In this document: piece by piece, positions 32,495-43,299 of the stretch
Numbering within the stretch: the stretch's first letter is position 1
Layout: the number at the start of each line of letters is the position of its first letter
Assembly (NCBI GenBank): GCA_019009955.1
Contig: CM032232.1
Span: 134,287,001-134,351,000, forward strand
Reading direction: 5' to 3'
Source: Riptortus pedestris
Taxonomy: Eukaryota; Arthropoda; Insecta; Hemiptera; Alydidae
DNA length: 64,000 nt
Program-made: the position numbers and the translations under genes
Notes under the pieces: generated by a model
The model's database searches: none
What the model saw: the letters and a program-made list of their open reading frames with translations, nothing else
Told to the model about the DNA's origin: nothing

Positions 32495-33357
32495 TAAGAG
32501 GGGGTGGGAGGTTGGTTACTGAGGGCTAAAAACAACAAAGTACGAATAACTCCATTAATATTTGAGTTATGAAAAAGTGCATAGAACAACAATTGTAGAA
32601 CATCAATTGTTGAACAATATTGGCTCAATAACATTTTACGATCCCAGTCATAATAACTAAGATATTTTTAATTTTTAAATTCCCCCTACTAAACCCCCGC
32701 TAGTACAGGCATGATTTCAGCCAATAATAAATACGATCTTTATTATTCACTGATTATCGAGTATGGTATAGATCAAATACACATTTTCGAGTAAAGAATG
32801 AAAAATCTTAATTTATAACGTCATTACATAATGTATTTGCATGTATCATGCAAAATATTAGTTCTTTGAAAATCATATTTGGTAATTACCCTTGGAATAA
32901 ACTGTTACACGATCCACAGCTTATTGTTATTATAACATGAGTAGGAGTTGGGGTTTACTAAAAAAACTATAAAATCCAAAAATCTCGGGGAATATGCGTG
33001 ATACCGAAAACATGTATAGACCTCCATTTCATAAATTTACCCAATAAGAATGGTTTTACACAATTTTTCGATCCAAAGTATATTTACGGAGATAATTCGA
33101 ATTTTTTAAATTCCCCTCCTTTAACCCCTTGATATTTATTTTTACATAAAACGTTTAAATATGGAGTTTGGTAGCGATCAAACCAAAATTGCGACAGCTA
33201 GAGCGTTAGCAGACCAGTGTATATATATATATTTGAACGGACCTCATTTTGTCATTTCATGGGTAGAAGGGATAGACATTTGTGGACATTTTTCTGAAAT
33301 CGCATCGTGTGTATAAAACCAATAGCTGAGTTCCCTTAAGGGGAATTTGCTAAAAAG
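32495..33357 (+). mobile_element. PAL-B copy with two tandem cores
   Basis: The first core (32510-32815) has TACGAATAACTCCATTAATA and TACGATCCCAGTCATAATAA. An inter-core region with AACATGAGTAGGAGTTGGGG follows. The second core (32960-33210) has TTTTTCGATCCAAAGTATAT and GAGTTTGGTAGCGATCAAAC. The 3' end reads GAGTTCCCTTAAGGGGAATT then TGCTAAAA. The two cores are diverged copies of each other, showing the parental layout of the family. Confidence 0.8.
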
Positions 33358-34190
33358 AGACCTAAGGATAAAAGGTTATCGTGAATTTATGTAAATTTCA
33401 GATTGCATCGAACAATTCTGAAGAGACAACAAAAAAAATAAAAAAATCAGTTTCTTTGGAGGATGGAACTAAAAACTAAAATTGGTAATAAAAATACACC
33501 ATAGCGAATATTTATTTATTTTTTTAAAATGAAACCTGTAAACCCATATTACTAGAATCTGTATGAGCTAATTCAACCTGCGTTGCGAACATGGATTTTC
33601 GCTCTCAAAAGCAAAAGTTAAAATATACGGCTTTATTAAGTAGCAATGCCACAACTTCCAATTAAAAGTAAATCCAGCCAGAGGATATGGCATAAGGCCA
33701 TGAATAAATGGAAACTCTCTGGTCCGCTCTAAATGGGAAATAAAAACTCAGAAATGAGAGAAACTACATTCTGAAATGGATTCGCCATTTGCCACACATG
33801 CTTTTTCCCTACGCTACCGAATTATAGGTAAAGCATACGTTTTGAGGGCCGAGGAGATAAACGATGTAACTATAATTAATTGATGATATATAGCAACGCT
33901 TTTTACGGGTTTAATGTTTTTTTTTGTTTTGTTTTTTAAACCGGTGGGCTCATTTCACTATTTTTGGGAAAGATTTTAACATCTATCGATTCTACCTTGA
34001 ACATGAAAAAAAATGGAAAAATGAAATGGAAGATAAATAGGTAGTATACAAATACATGTGTATGCATCCATGTATATGCATATGTGTAGTATGTAAAACA
34101 ATAAATCCAGTCAATTAAGATCTGAAATAAAACATTATGCTAGCCAACGATAGCTCCTCCATCAACTCACCCTTCCTGCGACCAATATGT
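33358..34190. other. No recognised feature
   Basis: AT-rich with a short balanced block at about 33540-33850. No domain or repeat match. Confidence 0.4.
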
Positions 34191-34194
34191 GCAC

Positions 34195-34818
34195 GAGATA
34201 TCAAATACAATAAATATCGAGAAGGGTATAGATGAAATATACATTTTCGAGTAAAGAACAAAATATTTTAATGGATAACGTCATCATAACGCATTTGCAT
34301 GTATCACAAAGTAAATGTTCATTGAAAACCATATTTGGTGTTTAACCTTAGAATGAAGTGGCTTATTACATAATATCTTATTGTTAATATGACATGAGTG
34401 CCAGTGGGCGTTTACTGGTGGGGGTAATATGGAAATATCTTGCTTAATATTCAATATAGAGAGAATATGAACATAACAACATTAGTAGAGGATTACATTT
34501 CCAATAAAATAGATCCTGTACAATGTTTCGATCCGACGCTTAAAAACGGAGATATTTTGAGTTTTGGAAATTCCCCTCTAAAACCCTCCTTTTCCCAATG
34601 TTCGATGTCAGCCGTTAACGAACTTGACCCAGTCGCTTGCCGTCTTTCCCAATGAGCGCATGCAAGTAGCTCTGAAGATGGAGACAATAGTCTTCGAAAG
34701 CGCTTATCGCTGAAATAAATTTTTTTGAAGAATTGGACGTCTTTTTCTCTCTCCATCCAAACGAACTTGACCTTTATTTTTACATAAAACGTTTAAATAA
34801 GATCTCTAGAACGTTAAC

Positions 34819-34882
<64 letters not shown>
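34195..34882 (+). mobile_element. PAL copy (3' arm missing) carrying a retroposed insert
   Basis: ATTTTCGAGTAAAGAACAAA, ATATGACATGAGTGCCAGTG and TTTCGATCCGACGCTTAAAA show the inter-core and second core. A 130-bp insert lies at 34630-34759. The copy ends in (TA)n at 34821-34880 with no palindrome. Confidence 0.75.
34630..34759 (+). mobile_element. Short retroposon insert with 13-bp target duplication, Penelope 3' end-like
   Basis: AACGAACTTGACC occurs at 34617-34629 and again at 34760-34772, while uninterrupted PAL copies have it once. The 130-bp insert contains CTCTGAAGATGGAGAC, then CTTCGAAAGCG, then GCTGAAATAAA, an arrangement that resembles 3' ends of Penelope-like elements. The 13-bp duplication is directly seen. 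The Penelope link is inference. Confidence 0.7.
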
Positions 34883-34883
<1 letters not shown>

Positions 34884-35149
34884 ACTGAACCAAGAAGCCG
34901 AACAAAAATTTCAATGCCATATTTAGTCCCAACTCTGAAATGCTCTAGTCTAACGGCGATTTATTTTATCTTTATTTTAAACTTAAGGCAATGAAAATAA
35001 TAAATATACAATAATGTGCTTGTTTTCGGGTGTACACTCCATTTACATAGAATCACAATCTCCAATTGCGCCATCCTTCTGACTTGACCATTTCATTTTT
35101 TCTCCTCTCAAATCTCATTTATCGGCAGAAAAAAGACCATCCATTTATT

Positions 35150-35372
35150 AAAATTATTAAATTATTTATTAACGTCCTCTTTTTGCTACTAAGGCTAATC
35201 GGGTTATCTACGGGTTACCATCTTTTTCTAGCCAGGGTGGGACTAAGCATTTTATTTAATGAATTTCATCAAGAAATAAATTCCTTTGCCCAGGCGGGAA
35301 TCAAACTCGCCACTCTAGGTTTACCATGTGAGATTAAGGTCAACGCTTTAACTCACTGGCTAACCTGAGCCC
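35150..35372 (-). mobile_element. tRNA-derived SINE S1
   Basis: TATTAACGTCCTCTTTTTGC (tail), GGTTATCTACGGGTTACCAT (body), GGCGGGAATCAAACTCGCCA (B box on the minus strand) and AACTCACTGGCTAACCTGAG (head). Confidence 0.85.
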
Positions 35373-35595
35373 ATTTAGATTTGGGCATTAACATTTATCC
35401 ATTTAGATGTGGTTAATGAATATATATTTTATGTTCAGAAGCGTCACTAGTGTTTGTGGTTATTATGTCCTAAATCATATGTGGACAACCACCGACCCGC
35501 GAGACATTTGGAAAACCCAATTAAACAAAAATATTACACTACTTACTCCTAATGAGGAAGATGAGGAGAGATTTGTGCGTTTGGCAGTACTTATA

Positions 35596-35715
35596 AATGC
35601 GAACCAATTCTTCAATGATGAAAGTTAATAAATCAAAACATCGTACAAGGCTGACTGACGATAATTTGGAAAACGTATTTGCACACTAAAGTTTGGCCCG
35701 CAACATGTCAAAGGT
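35596..35715 (+). pseudogene. hAT transposase C-terminal relic of a second type
   Basis: Plus-strand frame near 35608 reads SSMMKVNKSKHRTRLTDDN then LENV, with a stop soon after. This resembles the SMK-x-IKSKHR-x-RLTD-x-HLE-x-VL tail of hAT transposases of the ZBED5/GTF2IRD2-like group. The upstream open frame 35407-35628 is in another phase and shows no domain. No terminal inverted repeats were located nearby. Confidence 0.6.
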
Positions 35716-36240
35716 TGCCCATACCTGTCCTAAATGGATTCCTCTTTATTTCGCTATCCCTGCGTTTGCTGCATAGGACATATCGAATTTTACAATATGA
35801 AGTAATATATCCAAATTAACTGTCCTATAACATGATGTCCTGATAAATATAAAGTAAAAAATTCTCTAAATGTAGTAATTGCTCTCGAAAAAGATCTAAC
35901 AAAAATAAATGTACCATCTCACCCTAGGCCATTGGTTCAAAAAAAAAAAATCTGCTCAGTTGAAAAATAAAGTTTAACAAATAAAAAAAGACAAAAAACT
36001 TTTTACTCAGTTAAAGGACTCAAGTGGCAAATCCAAGATGAGAAAACCAACATAAAGAGTCCTTTGAAAGCTTTTAAAAGAGTTGCTCCTTCGACTTGAG
36101 AATCACATTTTCCAATTATAAAGAAAAATCCCAGGCCACCTTGGGGATGGCTATCATTCCAGGGGGCAAATGGAAGTTGTAAGGTGTCGCCCTGGCTTGA
36201 CTAAGTGAGAAATAAAAACTCCCGCAGAGCAAGGAAGAGA
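35716..36240. other. No recognised feature
   Basis: AT-rich sequence, nothing supported. Confidence 0.35.
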
Positions 36241-36249
36241 TCTTAGGGA

Positions 36250-36482
36250 GGGCAGGGGTGGGGGGGGGAAGAGAGAGGGAGAGAGAGGGTGAGACAGAGA
36301 CTTGAAAGAGGGTGGGAGGGAGAAAGAGATAGATAGAGAGATGAGAGAGACAGAGTGATTGAGAAAGGGTAGAAGGGAGAAGAGAAAAAAGCAAGAGAGA
36401 GAAAGAGAGAGAGCAGAAAAGATAGAGGGAGGGAGAGAGAGTGATGGGACTGAGAGGTTGAGGGGGGAGAGGGTTAAAAAAG
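36250..36482. repeat. GA-rich microsatellite, imperfect
   Basis: GAGA and GGGA runs with interruptions. The low-complexity frames on both strands are artefacts. Confidence 0.85.
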
Positions 36483-36924
36483 GAGATAGGATGAAAAGTG
36501 GCATTCCTCAGCTTCCTAACGTTTCTGCCCGTCTTACCCCGTCAGCATCAATTCTCCCACAAATTTTATTTAAGTGTCTCCTTTATTCGAAGCAGGCGCT
36601 CCTAACAGACACTCCAATGAACTTAACGAAGGTCTCTCCTGGGAGCTATTTCATCCTACCAGAATCGGAAAACCTTCCCAACAGCGATCCCACATCTTTC
36701 CCAAAAACCAACTCAGCAGATTCCCTTTTAAAGAAAATCTATTAAGGTTGGACGCAAATATGTTTAAACGTTACAGAACTCGATATTTTAGCGTTTCCTT
36801 TAAGACGAAACATCAACTTCATAAATGAGAAGGGGCAAAATGTAAATGTTTGATCATCTCAGTAGTATTGCGTCAACTAGAACAATGTTATGAACATAAC
36901 TAATCGTGTTTATAAAATACTTTG
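36483..36924. other. No recognised feature
   Basis: A moderate-GC block at 36500-36730 has no known domain in the frames 36359-36745 and 36574-36828. Confidence 0.35.
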
Positions 36925-37815
36925 GGGCTCAGGTTGGCCAAGCTAGTTAAGGCGTTGGTGTTAATGGTAAACCTTTTTTTTTTTTTCCCCACCTCTGCCC
37001 CCGCTGTACCTTTGGGTTTCCCCATACCAGCGGTCTCCATTTAATAAGAGATATAAAATTTTGAATAGATAAATTGGGCCAGGTAACTTAGTCTAACTCA
37101 CCGAGCACGGCTAAGCATTAAAGTACAACATTTGGGAGATTTAGTTCAAGTCCGAAAAGTCCTAGGGGAACCCGCAGCTGCGACTCCTTTGCCTCTGTTC
37201 GATGAAGTGGCAGCAAGAGCCTAACTAACTAACCTACATACCTAAAGCCTAAATACTTGCCTAAACTCACATAAAAGTATACATATAATTTACAAATAAA
37301 TTCAATTTTACTTGTCTTTCAACACCTCTTGGGCAAATGTGCTGAAGGCTGAAAATCTATCAGCGTCGTTTACAAACATGTGGTAGCACTCAGGAGGCCA
37401 GTTCACATATAAGAATGCACTCATTAGCCGAATACGCTTGGCGTTGAAACGCCGACATTGAAGGATCACGTGGTCAGCCGTATCCAACTCGCCACAGGAG
37501 CACAATGGGGATTCCTTTCGTTTGAAGAAATGTAGTTTGTTATTAAAGTCCCCGTGACCACTGATAAGTTGGCTGGAGAAGAAATCTTGGACGTACCATG
37601 TCATCTTAGTTTTGGCACTGACATCTGGGAAACATATGTAGGTCATCCTACCTTGGATTTGGTCCAGCGACTCTGCCAACTGTCCCAGATGGTTTTTTCA
37701 ATATGGTGGAGTGTTTCTCTAAGGACCTTCTGTCCTATTGTGAAGATAGACCCTCCTTGTAAAGCAACCCGGTAAACCTATGGTTATGGATTTGGTTCCC
37801 AATTGGGCATTGCAT
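36925..37815 (+). mobile_element. SINE S1 copy split by a LINE insertion
   Basis: GGGGCTCAGGTTGGCCAAGC and GTTAAGGCGTTGGTGTTAAT form the tRNA-like head. After the LINE, TATGGTTATGGATTTGGTTC and CCAATTGGGCATTG continue as the degenerate B-box region. The SINE body is lost after about 37815. Confidence 0.6.
36975..37770 (-). pseudogene. R1/I-type LINE, 5'-truncated insertion with poly(A) and target duplication
   Basis: GGTAAACCT lies at 36966-36974 and again at 37771-37779, a 9-bp target duplication. Next to the first copy is a run of T (36974-36986), the poly(A) tail of a minus-strand insertion. The minus-strand coding part (37308-37679 plus a shifted frame to about 37730) reads TYICFPDVSAKTKMTWYVQD, LISGHGDFNNKLHFF, then PLCSCGELDTADHVILQC. 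This is the C-terminal Cys-His region (C-x-C-x8-H-x4-C) of R1/I-clade elements. A frameshift near 37665 separates the preceding IEKTIWDSWQSRW. It is dead on arrival by truncation. Confidence 0.85.
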
Positions 37816-38139
37816 AGGCCACAAGAGGACGGAACCAGAATAAGAGGCAACCTTGCCGTCAGGCCTCAACCACTCTCACCTTACCTAGAGGCTTAATGAT
37901 TGTAATTGTAGAATCCTTCTACTCGAAAAGACCCTCAGTACTCGCCACTTTCAATAAGACGATTATTGCCATCTGTGACCGAAGGGGTTGAAAAGCGCCT
38001 TCTTTAGTCATTTCTGCCACCTCTGACTGAGGGCCACCACACGACTGGGGGTACACGACGACCACCACATCTGAAACTAGCTAAAGCTAAAGCGGACCTA
38101 GACGCCACCTATCATTCCCGCCTGGGCATTGAGTGCCCA
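37816..38139. other. Unclassified GC-richer segment
   Basis: No domain or repeat match. It may belong to the same element as the next feature. Confidence 0.3.
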
Positions 38140-38285
38140 TTTCGAGGAGTGGCTACAATGTAGGAGGCACCTAGCCGTGAGGCCTTAATCCATCCTACAC
38201 CAATCCAACACCTCATGGTGACTGAGGATTCGCTACGATGGTCAGAAGCGAATCCTATGGAAGGGACAGTCTCCTGAAAGTATCC
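38140..38285 (-). repeat. Unclassified dispersed repeat, second copy
   Basis: Reverse complement of the segment at about 24120-24260. Shared words include AGGAGGCACCTAGCCGTGAG, TCCATCCTACACCAATCCAA and ATCCTATGGAAGGGACA. Confidence 0.65.
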
Positions 38286-38347
38286 TCAATACATCGTTCT
38301 AGAAACGTACCAAAACTATTTTACTTTTAAACGTAACCATCTATTAT

Positions 38348-38431
38348 ATTAGCAGATTCCCCTTAAGGGAAATTAGCTATTGGGGTCATACTCTTTTCGC
38401 GATTTTTGATAAGTTTCTGAGGTCAGTTTAA

Positions 38432-38494
<63 letters not shown>

Positions 38495-38907
38495 TGTTAA
38501 CTCTCTAGCGCTCGCAATTATCGTTTGATCGTTACCAAACTCGATATTTAAACGTTTAATATAAAATTAAAGAGCAAGTTCATTAATGGCTGTAATCCGA
38601 CCATAGGAAGGGGGAGTTAACAGGGGGAATTTTGAAAATTTTTAATATCTCCTTTATTATGCGTCGGGTTGAAAAATTGTATAGAACCTACATTATTGTA
38701 AATTTAATGTTCTATAAATGTTGTAATGTATGTTTTTCCACTGTCTTGATTATTAACAGAGATATCTGCATTTTTTAGTTTTCGCCCTTCAGTAAACCTT
38801 GTTATATTTGCTCTTTATTTGAAGCCTAAATGCCAAATATTAATGAATGCTAATAAGTGACTCACGTGGGAAATCTGCTTAGTTTATGCAGCCCTGCGTG
38901 ACGGACT
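38348..38907 (-). mobile_element. PAL family, full-length copy
   Basis: TTAGCAGATTCCCCTTAAGG to GCAGCCCTGCGTGACGGACT, 560 bp, with (TA)n at 38437-38490. The inter-core region and 5' arm are shortened. Confidence 0.88.
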
Positions 38908-38972
38908 CTGGAAATTGTGTAATGAGTACAACCTCAAAACCTGATTCCCGTTAAGTTAAATCCGCTAAAACG
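38908..38972 (+). mobile_element. PAL family, 3' terminal fragment
   Basis: GAGTACAACCTCAAAACCTG, CCCGTTAAGTTAAATCCGC, TAAAA. It abuts the 5' end of the previous minus-strand copy. Confidence 0.55.
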
Positions 38973-38998
38973 AAAAGTATTTCAAAAACACTTCTTCT

Positions 38999-39360
38999 TT
39001 ATACAAAATTAAAATTAGCCTCGGCGAGGAATGTGTTGAGAGTTTGGTATTTGAGTTTATTGCGCATGCTCAGGGAGCAGCTGATACTGCTGAAGTGACG
39101 TTGATAAACGGTGCCATTCTTCTCCGATTCATTTGTTAGCGGTTTAATCAGCGAGCTGAAAGAGGCACCAGAGCCGGCGTATAAAGGCGCGTCTGATGAC
39201 GGGAGGCCGCGTTTTGTCCGGAGGCGGCCGAGCGAATAGTTTGCCAGCACTGAATCACCGGCCAGCTTCGACTGCGTGCGACCACCTCACACCCCCAGCC
39301 CATGCAGCATATTATTGTCCCATCTCTGTCCTCCGCTCACAATGCCCTCTCGATAGAATT
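38999..39360. promoter_or_regulatory. Unique GC-rich block with TATAAAGG; possible promoter or unassigned exon
   Basis: GC here is far above the window average. TATAAAGG lies at 39180-39187 on the plus strand, in a GC-rich context (GAGCCGGCG before, CGCGTCTGATGACGGGAGG after). The minus strand is open for 83 codons at 38999-39250 but shows no known domain. Both promoter and exon readings are tentative. The block matches no repeat in the window. Confidence 0.3.
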
Positions 39361-39432
39361 GTATTAAATATTGTGATAATAGATGACCTATTTATTAAAT
39401 TCAATTAACCGATCGATGGCTGAAGCTCAACC

Positions 39433-39538
39433 GAAAAGTCCGACACGCAGGAGCTGCGTAAACTAAGTACAGTTTCCAAGTGCTGGTATAACACATGTGA
39501 TCTCATATCACCACGTATTCTCCATTTATATGTAAAAA
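39433..39538 (+). mobile_element. PAL-B 5' end
   Basis: AGTCCGACACGCAGGAGCTG, GTGATCTCATATCACCACG and ATTTATATGTAAAAAA, interrupted there by the next copy at the same A-run as in 29544. Confidence 0.7.
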
Positions 39539-40040
39539 AGTCCGTCACGCAGGGGCTGCGTAAACTAAGCAGATTTCCCACGTGAAGTTATACAATAGAG
39601 AAATCCGCCTAATAACAGCTGTAGTAGGAAGGGATCTCTAAACCTATTCACGAGGGACGAATAGTTCTGGAAACGCCCACCAGAGCTCTCGGCGGAGAGT
39701 CCGGAACATGGCGGGGTTCCTGCGACCACACACACAATACAAATGCAAATATCTCGGTTAATATTCAAGATACAGAATAAATGTATAAAACAATATTTAT
39801 AGTACATTTAATTTACAATAAGATTGATTCTATACAATTTTTCGATCCGACGCATAATAACGGAGATATTTTGAATTTTCAAAACTCCCCCCCTCTAAAC
39901 CCCCCCTCCCACTGGTCCGATTTCAACCATTAACAAACTTGATCTTTCTTTTTACGTAAAACGCTTAAATATGAAGTTTGGTAACGATCAAAAAAAAATT
40001 GCGACCTCTAGAGCGTTAACAGACAAATATATATATATAT
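39539..40040 (+). mobile_element. PAL family copy, 3' part interrupted
   Basis: AGTCCGTCACGCAGGGGCTG, alternative module ATTCACGAGGGACGAATAG, core and CTAGAGCGTTAACAGACAAA, then a short (TA)n where a minus-strand copy begins. A possible detached 3' end lies at 40931-40953. Confidence 0.8.
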
Positions 40041-40108
40041 TAGCAGATTTCCCTTAAGGGAAATCAGCTATTGAGGTTGTACTCGAAAATGAGGTCGTCT
40101 CAAAACTG

Positions 40109-40163
<55 letters not shown>

Positions 40164-40930
40164 CTGTTACCGCTCTAGCGGTCGCAATTTTTGTTTAATC
40201 CTTACCAAACTTCTTATTTAAGCGTTTTATGTAAAAAGAAAAATCAAGTTCGTTAACGGCTGAAATCGGACCAGTGGGAGGGGGGGTTTAGAGGGGAGGA
40301 TTTTCGAAAATTCGACATATCTCCGTTACTATACGTCGGATCGAAAAATTATACAGAATCAATCTTATTGCAAATTAAATTTACTATAAATATTGTTATA
40401 TAAGTTTATTCTCTATCTTGAATATTAACCGAGATATTTGCATTTTTCAGTTTTCAGCAAACCGCCACTTCTACTCATGTTACGTAAACAATACTCTGAT
40501 ACATAATAAATCACATTATTGGAAGTTTAAATACCAAAAATTGTATTCAAAAGACCTTTATTATACGAGATACATGCAAATATGTCCTGGTGCCCCCCCC
40601 CATCTTAAAGTTTTGGACTACTAAAATTTTATTGATTGAGATAACAATTATTCTGACTCATTATTAATTACAGTACTAGATATAGTAAATAGTTCTCAAT
40701 AAAATTAATGTGTTATATTCTGATATATTTCAGTAATTGTTTTTCTTTCCGGTGTGAGGCGGGACCCGTTTGTTTACATTTCTAACCTAACGCTTCCTGT
40801 CGGCAGGCTAGTGAAATTGGATGAAACATTTCTTATTTCCGTTTGTATTTATTCACGGCGTTGTGTTAGCAGTATGTATATTTATCTATTACTAAACTTC
40901 ACGAGGGAAATCTGCTTAGTTTACGCAGCC
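40041..40930 (-). mobile_element. PAL family copy inserted in the (TA)n of the previous one
   Basis: TTAGCAGATTTCCCTTAAGG at the left, (TA)n at 40111-40159, CTCTAGCGGTCGCAATTTTT, core, inter-core region, CCGGTGTGAGGCGGG and GGGAAATCTGCTTAGTTTAC, truncated at ACGCAGCC. Confidence 0.85.
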
Positions 40931-41262
40931 CCCTTAAGGGAAATCTGCTAAAAGTCCGTTACGCAGGGGCTACGTAAATTAATCAGATTTCCCACAAGTT
41001 GGAATGACACACTCCTGATCCCATCTCAGCATGTATTTTATATTTTCAAAAAGAAGAACCGATGAGAAGAAGAGGCCGGTCAATAAAATCTTAATTGATG
41101 ACGCCATAACACTAGATATTTCCATGTATCTCGTATAATAAAGGTCCGTTGAAAACAATATTTGGTATCTACGCTTGGAATAAGACGTTTCATGATATAT
41201 TCTCTTATTTATAAAGTGAGATGACTAAAAGTGGGGCGTTACTGAAAGCAAAAAAGTCCGTC
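40931..41262 (+). mobile_element. PAL 3' end joined head-to-tail to a PAL-B 5' end
   Basis: CCCTTAAGGGAAATCTGCTA at 40931-40950 is directly followed by AAAGTCCGTTACGCAGGGGC, the start of a PAL-B copy that runs to about 41262 (GAGTAGAGTGAGATGACTAAA region and TTACTGAAAGC). Confidence 0.8.
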
Positions 41263-41795
41263 ACGCAGGGACTGCGTTAACTAAGTCGTATTTGCATTTA
41301 TCACAAAAAGTAAATGTTCAAATGTTCAGGCTTCAAATAAAGAGCTTCATAATATAACAGCTTATTGTTAATATGACTTGATTACAAGTGGGGCATTGCT
41401 GAGGGTCGGAAACTGAGAAATACGAATGTCTCCGTTAATAATCAGCATAGTTAAAAAATGTACATGAAAATATATGTAGAGCATTACATTTGCAATACAA
41501 TTGGCTCTTTACAATATTTTTATCCGATGCACAATAACGGAGATATTAAGATTTTTGGAAATTCCCTCCTCCAAACCCCCTTCACTGGTCAAATTTCAGT
41601 TCGTTAAAAAGAACTAAAGTCCGTCACGCCGGGGATGAGTAAACTAAGGGGATTTCCCACATGCTAATATCACACAATAGAAATATCATCTCATGTATTC
41701 TTTAATTCGAAGTCTAAATTCCGTGAGTAGTAATGGAGAGTTACCTTTAAGGCTGCATTCAAGAAAGTGCTAATAGATCGCTAAAATTTGAATTA
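41263..41795 (+). mobile_element. PAL mosaic: two further 5' ends and one core
   Basis: A 5' end at 41265 (AGTCCGTCACGCAGGGACTG) jumps into CGTATTTGCATTTATCAC and a core to about 41615. Another 5' end starts at 41623 (AGTCCGTCACGCCGGGGATG) and fades by about 41795. Confidence 0.65.
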
Positions 41796-41990
41796 GGGTC
41801 TCAGGCTAGCCATGTGAGTAAAAACGTTGGCCGTCACATGGTACACCTAGAGTGCGAGTTCGTTTCCCATCTGCGTCGTACTCAAAATAAAATCCTTTGT
41901 CCCACCCTGGCTTGAAAAGAGTGGTAACCTGCAGATAACCCTTAGCATATAGCCATAGTAGCAAAAAATGGACGTTAATAAATAGTAATA
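41796..41990 (+). mobile_element. tRNA-derived SINE S1
   Basis: GGTCTCAGGCTAGCCATGTG head, GAGTGCGAGTTCGTTTCCCA as the degenerate B box, CCCACCCTGGCTTGAAAAGA body, and tail AGCAAAAAATGGACGTTAAT. Confidence 0.8.
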
Positions 41991-41996
41991 TTATTT

Positions 41997-42360
41997 GAGT
42001 TAAGAGAACAACAATTGTATAGCATCAATAGTTTAACAAGTTGGGCCTATGACTTGCTTTACGATCCGACTCATAACGGAGATATTTTGAATATTCGAAT
42101 TCTCCCTATCAAACCCTGCCCCCCCCTTTTCTGGGTCCGATTTCAGCCATTAATTAATGTGATCTTTAGTGTTGGAAGAAACAGTGAAATATTTAGTATG
42201 TTTTAGAATAAATTAACATTTTCGGGACAAGAACGTAATATCTTAATTGACGTCTACACACATTATTTGGTGTTTAAGATTCACATCAAGTGGTTCATGA
42301 TATAACAGAGTAATGTTTATGTGACAAGAGTAAGAGTTGTTCTCGTTTAACGCCAAAATC
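41997..42360 (+). mobile_element. PAL-B partial copy
   Basis: TTGTATAGCATCAATAGTTT, TACGATCCGACTCATAACGG, TTTCGGGACAAGAACGTAAT and ATATAACAGAGTAATGTTTA are core and inter-core boxes. No palindrome. Confidence 0.65.
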
Positions 42361-42444
42361 CTTCTCACGTGACCCCCAAACATCTTGTATCCAGCAGGGT
42401 CGATTCCAGTTTGCATAGGGTTCTTATGAGATTATCAACGAATC

Positions 42445-42508
42445 CTGGCATATGATTCTCGTCGGAAATCTGCTTAGTTTACGTAGTTCTTGCGTGTCGG
42501 ACTTTTTA
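42445..42508 (-). mobile_element. PAL family, 5' terminal fragment
   Basis: GGAAATCTGCTTAGTTTACG then TCTTGCGTGTCGGACTTTTT. Confidence 0.65.
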
Positions 42509-42639
42509 GCTCCTAGGCAGCTTCTATAGCCTGAGTGATACCAACATGAGGCTTTCTAACAATTCCATGCTCGAGTGGATGTCTCTCCACTCTTCTTGCT
42601 AGTTTCTACAATGTTCTTTTACCACCAGCCGATTGTGTA

Positions 42640-43200
42640 CGCTAACTTGTACTTCATTTGGATACCCGACTTACTTAGAAATCCACACAATAATCGAAAG
42701 ACTTACGATTCGGACAACTCTACGCACTGCTAAATAGCAGATCTCACTTGTCTACCGAAAACAAACCAACAATATACAAGTTACTCTTTAAACAAATATG
42801 GACATACGCAATTGAAGATTGGGGTTCAGCAAACCGTCCAACATGAGACGCATCCAGATGTTCCAATCCAAAGTCCTGCGCACCATAGTTGATGCTCCAT
42901 ATGAGACTTCAAACATCACCCTTCTCAAAGATGTTAATATCCCATCCGTAAAGGACCTAATTCCCTTAGGGCTCATGAACTTCCACAGCAGACTATCCAA
43001 TCATCCTAATCCAGAAGTCCTAGCCCTTTGTAGTACCATCCTAATTCCCTTCCACGGTGCCTCAAGAGACACGCGGCCCAGTGATCTATTATACCAGTGT
43101 AAAGTTAATTGATAGCAGTGGGTACTTTCTTCTTCAAGTGTATTGTACAAATATCATATTACCAAAGAGTAGAATTTAATTTTCTCAATGAAATAAAAAG
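42640..43200 (+). pseudogene. Jockey-type LINE, RT C-terminal relic with 3' UTR
   Basis: Plus-strand translation gives HLDTRLT, then QLYALLNSRSHLSTENK, LLFKQIWTYAIEDWGSA, and after a frameshift near 42830 NMRRIQMFQSKVLRTIVDAP and LKDVNIPSVKDLI...HPNPEV. This is the familiar thumb region of Jockey-clade reverse transcriptases (LYWLL...SKLSLENK...WTYGIQLWG). Two stop codons lie in the first 20 codons. The frame ends at 43112 and a short AT-rich 3' UTR ending AATGAAATAAAAAGAAA reaches about 43200. No target duplication was identified. Confidence 0.85.
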
Positions 43201-43299
43201 AAATTCCAGAAAAAAACACTCTTCTTGGTGTCACTCCTTGAATTGACAGAAGCGGAAGGTTATAGGAATACTTTCGGTTTAGGCGCATTCTACATTCTA

